From NCBI GenBank assembly GCA_937871415.1, contig CALMQD010000475.1, positions 1-15,420 of the forward strand: DNA of 15,420 nt, in the 5' to 3' direction. The notes under the pieces were generated by a model. It was not told the DNA's origin and did no database searches. It saw only the letters and a list, made by a program, of their open reading frames with translations. The translations under genes and the position numbers were made by a program. Positions 7,310 to 12,802 of this stretch are shown here, in pieces. Each line of letters starts with the position of its first letter. Position 1 is the first letter of the stretch. The DNA is from an uncultured Phycisphaerales bacterium. Lineage in GTDB: Bacteria > Planctomycetota > Phycisphaerae > Phycisphaerales > UBA1924.

Positions 7310-8051
7310 GGTCTTGCTCCAGGATCCACGCGGATCGAGCGAGAGTCGAGGGCGGCATTCCCTTGCAGCGAATCAGCTCGACGGTCCATCGTCGATGCGG
7401 CGACGGGCACGGGGCGTGCGAAACGCGCCACCGGGTCGCCGAGGCGGTCAGGCGGTCCTGCTCCCGCGGCGGACGAGCCAGCAGGCACACCCCGCCACCG
7501 ATCTCCGCCGCCAGTTGAAGTCGGCGCGTCGACGCGAGATCGAGCCCGGACCCGTCGACGACGACCACGCGCGCGGCTCGGCTGCGCAGCGCCAGGTCCG
7601 TCGCCCACAGGCGGTCGGCGGGAGCGGGCGCGCGGACGAACAGACATGCGTCGAGGTCCAACCTGCACGTAGAGTCGACGCGACCGAGGCAGGCCGGGTA
7701 CGGCCATACGCGCTCGCCGATCCACACCGCCCGTCCGTGCGCACCACCCGAAACGCCGGTGGTCCCGCGCCAAGCGACTTCAAGAAGAAGGGTGAGGGGC
7801 GGCGCCCAGTGCGTCAGCCGAGCCGCGGATGCGTGCGGGGCGCCGGCGATCGAAGGTTCAACGCCGATCCACTCGTGCACCTGGCCATAGGCCAGCCCGC
7901 CCCGGGGCAGGACCCCGTCGATGGGTGTTAGCCCGGTGGGAAAGGCCGCGCTCGACGCGCTCACGCCGGTGGCGAGTGCTTCAAGCCGCTGTCGAAGCGC
8001 CCTCGCCCCTTCCTCGCCGAGAATCACAGACAAATGCGGCAACTGTCCCAT
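7218..8051 (-). CDS. imuA: ImuA, RecA-like accessory protein of the mutasome
   Basis: This 277-residue protein has the RecA/SulA-related ImuA pattern: PTGLTPIDGVLPRGGLAYGQVHEWIG (about 39-64, written as the conserved block only), RAVWIGERVWPYPACL, ATDLALRSRAARVVVVDGSG, TRRLQLAAEIGGGVCLLARPP and the ImuA hallmark RRWTVELIRCKG near the C-terminus. No Walker A lysine loop is visible. ImuA binds ImuB/RecA and supports lesion-bypass mutagenesis in the family. It starts at ATG 8051. There is no ribosome binding site between the AT-rich promoter region and the ATG, so the mRNA may be leaderless. Its conserved tail (WILEQDRETRALRVVADVLDRSG) lies over the imuB start, so both reading frames are used there. 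Confidence 0.88.
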   Translation of the reverse strand: MGQLPHLSVILGEEGARALRQRLEALATGVSASSAAFPTGLTPIDGVLPRGGLAYGQVHEWIGVEPSIAGAPHASAARLTHWAPPLTLLLEVAWRGTTGVSGGAHGRAVWIGERVWPYPACLGRVDSTCRLDLDACLFVRAPAPADRLWATDLALRSRAARVVVVDGSGLDLASTRRLQLAAEIGGGVCLLARPPREQDRLTASATRWRVSHAPCPSPHRRWTVELIRCKGMPPSTLARSAWILEQDRETRALRVVADVLDRSGEAPAREGAHRRTG

Positions 8052-8105
8052 TTTGTAAGGGTAACATTTGGGTAGTATTCGTCAAGTTTTTGTTTGGTAT
8101 TGAGT
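8049..8105 (-). promoter_or_regulatory. AT-rich promoter and possible operator of imuA-imuB-dnaE2
   Basis: This stretch is sharply AT-rich inside a very GC-rich window. On the minus strand TTGACG (8085-8080) is a good -35 (5 of 6 matches). With a 16-base spacer follows TACCCT (8063-8058), preceded by TGT, giving the extended -10 pattern TG-N-TA-N3-T. A start about 7 bases further on would fall at or next to the imuA ATG. The plus strand shows a direct repeat, GGGTA at 8059-8063 and 8070-8074, with 11-base periodicity that overlaps the -10. I find no canonical LexA box (no GTTC-N7-GTTC or CGAAC-N4-GTTCG). Binding by any regulator is inference. Confidence 0.5.
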
Positions 8106-8166
8106 GAACACGCCCGCTCCGACCGTTTCGGGCCGGGGGCTGGAACTTCACCCGCCTCTCACCCCC

Positions 8167-8706
8167 TCACCCGACCCGGGCAACGAACCCGGCGTGTGCA
8201 GCCGCCCGCCGGAACGATTCCAGGAACCGCTTCTGCTGCCCGCTCGATGGGAAGGGGATCCGTTCGTCGATCACGGGCAACGCCGCGGCGCGGAGCGCAG
8301 TGAAAGCCGCGTCGTAGACGCTCGACTTGATCAGAACGATGTGCCGCGGCCGGAGTTGTGCGCAGCGTTCGATCAACCCGGGCACCTTCGGCAAAAGGTC
8401 GCTCAGCGCGGGCTGCGAGATCGACTCCTCGTGCAAGTCGATCATGTACACCCCGGCGTCGCGCAGCGCCGCGAGGTGCTGGGCCTTGTGTTCACGGTCC
8501 GGCTTGCCGCCCATGAGCCCTTCCCACACGTAACGGAACAACCAGTCGTGCGGGTCGACGTGCTCGAAGTAGAAGTACCGATCCGCGGTGCACGGCGGCG
8601 CTTCGGCGATGAGCAGCAGTTCGATGGTGCCCGGCTTGTACCTGGCCGCGGCGGCCCGGCGCTTCGCGAGCACCGACGCCTGTGTCGTAACGGGGCTCGA
8701 CTTCAT
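8167..8706 (-). CDS. Putative uracil-DNA glycosylase superfamily protein
   Basis: This is 179 residues from ATG 8706. I do not recognise a named family, but the motif order resembles family 4/5 uracil-DNA glycosylases. A strand ends in LLLIAEAPP (30-38), where those enzymes have GEAPG. FYFEHVD (45-51) and VYMIDLHEES (86-95) follow, the latter at the place of the 'Y.tN..kc' strand. Next come RHIVLIKSSVYDA (121-133), at the 'LG..A' strand, and PFPSSGQQKRF (151-161), at the 'HPS' motif but with no His. No iron-sulfur Cys cluster is visible. No catalytic residue can be assigned, so activity is unproven. An in-frame ATG at 8769 would add 21 Ala/Arg-rich residues; 8706 is preferred because homology-like sequence starts close to it. 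It lies upstream of imuA on the same strand with a 115-base gap, which hints at a role in DNA repair. Confidence 0.6.
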   Translation of the reverse strand: MKSSPVTTQASVLAKRRAAAARYKPGTIELLLIAEAPPCTADRYFYFEHVDPHDWLFRYVWEGLMGGKPDREHKAQHLAALRDAGVYMIDLHEESISQPALSDLLPKVPGLIERCAQLRPRHIVLIKSSVYDAAFTALRAAALPVIDERIPFPSSGQQKRFLESFRRAAAHAGFVARVG

Positions 8707-8776
8707 GGTCGGTTCCGAGCGCAGCGCCCGTGCGCGAACGAATACGCGCCGCGCCGCCGCGGCCTCCATCCAACGG

Positions 8777-9676
8777 TCAGGGGCAGTTGAGAAACTCGCC
8801 GAACCAGACGTCCAGGAAGCCGAACAGATCGGCGACATCGACGCGCAGATCGGTGTTGAAATCGGCGGTCAGGTCCTGCGCATCCGCCGGCGGGCTCGTG
8901 AGCCCGAACTGCATGAACCATGCGTCAAGGTACGCGAACAGATCGGCGACATCCACGGTCTGATCGCCGTTGAAGTCCGATGCGCACGCGCCGGGGACGT
9001 GGTACACGATCGTCAACTTCGGCGTCGTGCCGGCGACCGACTCGCGCGAGCGCAACCGCACGAGCGTGTCCTGCCCGGGCGCCGCGCTCTGACGCAGAAG
9101 CCAGCCGAAGTTGGTGCCCGGCGATGCAAGCCATCCCTGAAAATCGCCCAGCATGGAGGCCGACGTCCACACCGCCACGCCTGGACCGGAGACCGACACC
9201 GACGCGCTCGGCGCGGCCACATAATCACCGCCCGGCGCGCTCCAGCGGATCCCCGGGAACTGCTTGTGCGCCCACGTCGCGTCGTCGAGCGTCGGCGTGA
9301 TCCCGAGCACGCCGGACTCTCCGGAGTTCGACATGCCCTCGGTCCACAGCGCGGCCGCACGGTGCAGGTGGAGCGTCAGTGCGCCCGAACCCGCCGGGAA
9401 CGCGGCGACGTCGAGGGCGAGGCTGACGGAATCCACCACGGCCCCGCTCGGCAGGACCGGCAGCACGAAGTGCACGAGCGCACGACGCTCGACGTTCCAG
9501 GGCTGGAGCATGCCGACATAGAGCGTTGAGCCCGCGCCGTTCGACGAATCGGGGAAGCCCGCGGGCGGCTCGAACAGGGTGACGTCGCGTGTCGCGTTCA
9601 GGACCAGGGTGTCGCCCAGCGCCGCCGCGGGGGCGACAAGAATCCAAGCCGAAAGCCATCGCGCGAAGCGGATCAT
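8777..9676 (-). CDS. Secreted DNRLRE-domain-like protein with C-terminal GC-type dockerin repeats
   Basis: This 299-residue exported protein has a signal peptide at about 1-21 (charged MIRFAR, hydrophobic core, AAALG cleavage region). Residues about 24-225 resemble the DNRLRE beta-sandwich found in surface proteins: TLVLNATRDVTLFEP, GAGSTLYVG, RRALVHFVLPVLPSGAVVDSVSLALDV and TPKLTIVYHV. The tail carries two dockerin-like calcium-loop repeats, ASDFNGDQTVDVADLFAYLDAWF and TADFNTDLRVDVADLFGFLDVWF, ending in NCP. This tail type is common in Phycisphaerae extracellular proteins, and its partner or sorting role is not settled. The second loop has FNTDLR instead of FNGD. The start is ATG 9676, with a -10-like TATAGT just upstream. 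It stops 70 bases before the UDG-like gene. Confidence 0.82.
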   Translation of the reverse strand: MIRFARWLSAWILVAPAAALGDTLVLNATRDVTLFEPPAGFPDSSNGAGSTLYVGMLQPWNVERRALVHFVLPVLPSGAVVDSVSLALDVAAFPAGSGALTLHLHRAAALWTEGMSNSGESGVLGITPTLDDATWAHKQFPGIRWSAPGGDYVAAPSASVSVSGPGVAVWTSASMLGDFQGWLASPGTNFGWLLRQSAAPGQDTLVRLRSRESVAGTTPKLTIVYHVPGACASDFNGDQTVDVADLFAYLDAWFMQFGLTSPPADAQDLTADFNTDLRVDVADLFGFLDVWFGEFLNCP

Positions 9677-9720
9677 GCGTATCCACTATATGGTTCGCCC
9701 GTCGAACCCCCACAAAAAAA
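9677..9720 (-). promoter_or_regulatory. Promoter region of the dockerin gene with an inverted repeat between -35 and -10
   Basis: On the minus strand TATAGT (9690-9685, 5 of 6 matches to TATAAT) ends 8 bases before the ATG. A weak -35, TTGTGG (9715-9710), lies 19 bases upstream. A perfect 6-bp dyad, GGTTCG-N5-CGAACC (9692-9708), fills that long spacer. A run of seven A on the plus strand (9714-9720) flanks it. The predicted transcript would be leaderless or nearly so. The region is shared with the divergent flavoprotein gene starting at 9740. Confidence 0.42.
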
Positions 9721-9739
9721 CACCGCCCGGAGCCCAGGC

Positions 9740-11161
9740 GTGAGCGACCCGGCCGCGGAAGAGGCCCTGACAACTTTGTGTAAGACTCGCAATGAAGAGA
9801 ACTTGCATTGCGCGCCCGAGCAGGTCGATGTGGCGGTGATCGGCGCCGGGGCGGCGGGACTCATGTGCGCGATCCAGGCGGCGCGCATCCTGCGAACCGC
9901 CTCCGCCGGGTCGATCGACGCAGATAAGAACAGCCCGCCCCGCATCGTGGCGCTCGACGGTGCACGAACACTCGGCGCCAAGATCCTCGTCGCGGGGGGC
10001 GGGCGGTGCAACGTCACGCACGACGTCGTCGATGAGTCCGCCTACGCGGGCTCTTCGAGAAACGCGGTGCGCAAGGTGCTGCGCGCCTTCGGCGTCGAGG
10101 AGACCGTGGAGTTCTTCCGCCGACTGGGCGTCGAACTCAAACGCGAAGAGACCGGGAAGCTCTTCCCCGCGGACGATTCAGCCCGCACCGTGCTGGATGC
10201 GCTGCTGCGGGCCGCGCGGGAATCCGGGGTCGAACTGCGGCACCCCTGGCGTGTCGAGTCGGTCGAGGCACGCACCGATGGGCTGCTGATCTGCCCCGGA
10301 AAACCGGACCCGTCGGCGCGGCCGATCCTGGCGCGCGCCGCGGTCCTCGCCACCGGGGGCAGGAGCCTGCCCAAGACGGGAAGCGACGGGCACGGCTACG
10401 CCATCGCGCAAGCCCTGGGACACACGACCACCGAGCGCACATTCCCGGCCCTTGTGCCGCTGGTGATCGACGTCAACAAGACGTTCCTGACGGCGCTCTC
10501 GGGCGTGACGGCCGAGTCGGAACTGGCCGTGCTGTCGTCCACCGGCAAGAAACTCGCCTCGTTCACGGGACCTCTGCTGCTGACGCACTTCGGGCTCTCG
10601 GGTCCCGCGGCGCTCGACATCTCGCGGTACTTTACGCAGGCCCGTGCCGACGATCCGGGCGCACGCCTGGTGATCCACTTCGCGCCGGGCCGGACATTCG
10701 AGGAGGTGGAGCGGTGGTTCCTGGCATCTCCCGGGTCTGCCGATGCGCGCGTGAGCGTGATGCGGCGGCTGCAGGAGGACGCCGGCCTCGCCGAGCGGCT
10801 CGCCAGGGCGCTGTGCGAGCAGGCCGGCATCGAGCCCGGGACGAACGCGCGGACGCTTTCCAAGGACGCCCGGCGCACGCTGGTTCACCTGGTCACTGCG
10901 TGCGATGCGCACGTCGTCGGCGATCGAGGCTTCACGCACGCCGAGGTGACCGCCGGAGGGCTCCCGCTCGGCCAGTTGCGCCTCGAGACGATGCAGTCGC
11001 GCCTGGAGCCGCGGCTGTTTGTCTGCGGCGAGGTGTGCGACGTCGACGGGCGCATCGGTGGGTATAACTTCCAGTGGGCATGGTCTTCGGGAACCGTCGC
11101 GGGTCGCGGCGTCGCGTCGTTTCTCAGGGGATCGCCCGGCCCGCGAAGCCCCGACGGTTGA
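9740..11161 (+). CDS. FAD-dependent flavoprotein of the HI0933/YhiN family (aminoacetone oxidase-like)
   Basis: This is a 473-residue two-dinucleotide-binding-domain flavoprotein. The start is GTG 9740 because GGAG (9729-9732) lies 7 bases upstream. The FAD Rossmann motif is VIGAGAAGLM (about 34-43). The family signature LGAKILVAGGGRCNVTH follows, then FFRRLGVELKREETGKLFP, VLATGGRSLPKTGSDGHGY, THFGLSGPAALDIS and the C-terminal block TAGGLPLGQL...LFVCGEVCDVDGRIGGYNFQWAWSSG. Length and motif order are complete for the family. Members are annotated as aminoacetone oxidase or NAD(P)/FAD-dependent oxidoreductase, and some gut relatives (BaiN) reduce bile-acid intermediates, but the physiological substrate here is unknown. 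It may bind FAD loosely in the cytoplasm. An insertion (about residues 52-66) lengthens the usual segment after the first helix. It stands alone, divergent from the dockerin gene. Confidence 0.92.
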   Translation: MSDPAAEEALTTLCKTRNEENLHCAPEQVDVAVIGAGAAGLMCAIQAARILRTASAGSIDADKNSPPRIVALDGARTLGAKILVAGGGRCNVTHDVVDESAYAGSSRNAVRKVLRAFGVEETVEFFRRLGVELKREETGKLFPADDSARTVLDALLRAARESGVELRHPWRVESVEARTDGLLICPGKPDPSARPILARAAVLATGGRSLPKTGSDGHGYAIAQALGHTTTERTFPALVPLVIDVNKTFLTALSGVTAESELAVLSSTGKKLASFTGPLLLTHFGLSGPAALDISRYFTQARADDPGARLVIHFAPGRTFEEVERWFLASPGSADARVSVMRRLQEDAGLAERLARALCEQAGIEPGTNARTLSKDARRTLVHLVTACDAHVVGDRGFTHAEVTAGGLPLGQLRLETMQSRLEPRLFVCGEVCDVDGRIGGYNFQWAWSSGTVAGRGVASFLRGSPGPRSPDG

Positions 11162-11177
11162 TTCGACTGCTGTCGAA
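11162..11177. repeat. Short inverted repeat just after the flavoprotein gene
   Basis: TTCGAC (11162-11167) and GTCGAA (11172-11177) form a perfect 6-bp stem with the 4-base loop TGCT, immediately after the flavoprotein stop. There is no T tract beyond CGGTTTACT. It may be a weak terminator or chance. The remaining sequence to 11377 shows no gene and no promoter I can defend. Confidence 0.3.
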
Positions 11178-11377
11178 CGGTTTACTCGATATTGAACCCC
11201 GCAATCGCTGTGCGACGCGCGACGTCCGCATAGGATCAGGGCCCGGCCGTTCGAACGCCTTTGACGCGGCGTCGATTCGCCGGGAAACACGGGGTCCGGC
11301 GTGAATCCGGCTCCGGGTCGCGGAGTCGCAGGCGGGGAAGGGCGGACGTCGGACACTCGAACCCAGGGGTTGTTTCC

Positions 11378-12721
11378 ATGTCGGCGAGCAGAGTGAAGTG
11401 GGTCGTTATCGCCGCGCTGATCGCCGGCCTGATCGGCGTGCGACCGGTGGTGGCGTCGGCGGGGGCCGAGCCGGGAGCGTCGAGCCCCGAAGCCGGCAAG
11501 AACGAGGCGCCGAAGGACAAGAAAGCCGAAGCGCCGAAGACCGACGGCCCGCCCGCGGGCGGGGGCGGGCCGCCCCCGGCGAAGGTGCGCGTGGACGCGG
11601 TGCGCCTCGAACCCGTCGAACGCTGGCGCGAAGTGACCGGCGAGCTGCGGGCGGTGCGTCAGACGACTGTCGCCGCGGAGCAGACCGGGCGCGTGGCGTC
11701 GATCCGCGTGGACGCGGGCGACCGCGTCGACGAGGGCCAGCAGCTGGCGCAGCAGGACGACGCGCTGGCGAAGATCGAGGTGGAGCGCGCCAAGGCAACG
11801 CTGGCGACCAAGATCGCCTCGGTGGCGGAACGCGAGGCCGACCTGGACAAGGCGCGCCGGAACTTCCGGCTCATCTCGAACGCGTTCAGCCAGAACAGCG
11901 CGACAGAATCGGAGCGCGACGACGCCTCGACGAACGTGGCCGCGGCCGAGGCGCGCCTGAGCGAGGCCCAGGCCGCGGTCGCCGTCGCCCGGGCCGAGCT
12001 CGATCAGGCGCAGACGCAACTCCGGAAGATGACCATCGTCGCGCCGTTCATGGGCACGGTCGTGCGCAAGTTCACCGAGACCGGACAGTGGCTGGGCGAG
12101 GGTTCGCCGATCGTCGAGATCGTGCAGATCGACCAGATCGACGCGTACCTCGACGTGCCGGAGATCGTTCTCAAGCGGCTGGGCGCGCTCGCGGGCGGAT
12201 CCAAGATCGGTCCCTCGGGCGAGTTGACGCCGGGCCAGCAGATCGAGGTCATCGTCCGTGTGAGCGCGCTGCCCGAAGACCAGCGCGAGCGCCGCGCGAT
12301 GGTCGCGGGCATCATCCCCTCGGGCGACCCGCTCTCGCGTCTCTTCCCGGTGCGCGTGCGGATGGACAACCGCGACGGCCTGCTGCGCCCCGGCATGAGC
12401 GTCGTGGGGCTGGTGCCCACGGGCGAACGCGAGGAGGCGCTGACCGTCTCGCGCGACGCGGTCATGCGCTCGGAGACCGGCTCGTTCGTGTACATGAACG
12501 CGGGCGGCGTGGCGGGCGTCGCGCCGGTGATCGTGCGGTACCCGTTCAACAACCGGCTCGTCGTGCAGTCGCCGGTGCTCCGCGCCGGGATGGAAGTCGT
12601 GGTGGAGGGCAACGAGCGCCTCTTCCCCACGCAGCCGCTGATGATCCTGCCTTCCGGCGGCGCGCCGGAATCGGGCGGCGAGAAACCCGCGTCGCCAGCC
12701 GAGCCTACAGCCGCCAAGTAA
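11378..12721 (+). CDS. RND efflux periplasmic adaptor subunit (membrane fusion protein)
   Basis: This 447-residue HlyD/AcrA-type adaptor would bridge the RND permease encoded downstream to an outer-membrane channel. The start is ATG 11378, with AGGGG (11365-11369) 8 bases upstream. A signal peptide or N-terminal anchor spans about 1-29 (MSASRVKWVVIAALIAGLIG, then VVASA). There is no lipobox Cys. A Pro/Lys/Glu/Gly-rich linker (about 30-68) follows. The barrel-sandwich halves are GELRAVRQTTVAAEQTGRVA (from 88) with GDRVDEGQ, and TIVAPFMGTVVRKFTETGQWLGEG (from 219). An Ala/Glu/Gln-rich alpha-hairpin coiled coil lies between them (about 128-215). The beta-barrel segment and LRPGMSV follow, and the protein ends with a Pro/Glu/Ala-rich tail. 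Substrate specificity cannot be read. It is followed after 81 bases by the permease, probably as an operon. No outer-membrane factor gene is visible within the window. Confidence 0.92.
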   Translation: MSASRVKWVVIAALIAGLIGVRPVVASAGAEPGASSPEAGKNEAPKDKKAEAPKTDGPPAGGGGPPPAKVRVDAVRLEPVERWREVTGELRAVRQTTVAAEQTGRVASIRVDAGDRVDEGQQLAQQDDALAKIEVERAKATLATKIASVAEREADLDKARRNFRLISNAFSQNSATESERDDASTNVAAAEARLSEAQAAVAVARAELDQAQTQLRKMTIVAPFMGTVVRKFTETGQWLGEGSPIVEIVQIDQIDAYLDVPEIVLKRLGALAGGSKIGPSGELTPGQQIEVIVRVSALPEDQRERRAMVAGIIPSGDPLSRLFPVRVRMDNRDGLLRPGMSVVGLVPTGEREEALTVSRDAVMRSETGSFVYMNAGGVAGVAPVIVRYPFNNRLVVQSPVLRAGMEVVVEGNERLFPTQPLMILPSGGAPESGGEKPASPAEPTAAK

Positions 12722-12728
12722 ACCTCGA

Positions 12729-12749
12729 CCGGCGATCGCGGAGCGCCGG
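12729..12749. repeat. Inverted repeat in the adaptor-permease intergenic gap
   Basis: CCGGCG (12729-12734) and CGCCGG (12744-12749) form a perfect 6-bp dyad around a 9-base spacer, and the left arm overlaps an octamer palindrome, GCGATCGC. There is no T tract. It lies 8 bases after the adaptor stop and 53 bases before the permease start, so it could tune the relative expression or stability of the two parts of the transcript. Confidence 0.35.
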
Positions 12750-12802
12750 CTCCACCCCTCGCCCCGCGCTGCGAACCGCTCTACGAAGGGAAAGAACGCT
12801 CC

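Noticed and set aside
5672..7672. A 666-codon open frame on the plus strand opposite imuB and the imuA end
   Set aside because: It is antisense to recognisable imuB and imuA, shows no family motifs, and has a composition typical of a high-GC shadow frame.
8707..8838. Longer N-terminus for the UDG-like protein
   Set aside because: The longest form overlaps the end of the dockerin gene. The added residues are Ala/Arg-rich with no binding site; an ATG at 8769 remains possible but less likely.
9692..9708. LexA-type operator in the dockerin/flavoprotein intergenic region
   Set aside because: The arms are in the order GGTTCG...CGAACC, the opposite of the CGAAC-N4-GTTCG box and not the direct GTTC-N7-GTTC repeat, and neither flanking gene is an expected SOS gene.
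10178..12019. A 613-codon open frame on the minus strand spanning the flavoprotein-adaptor gap
   Set aside because: It crosses two genes with clear family motifs on the other strand and contains no recognisable domain itself.
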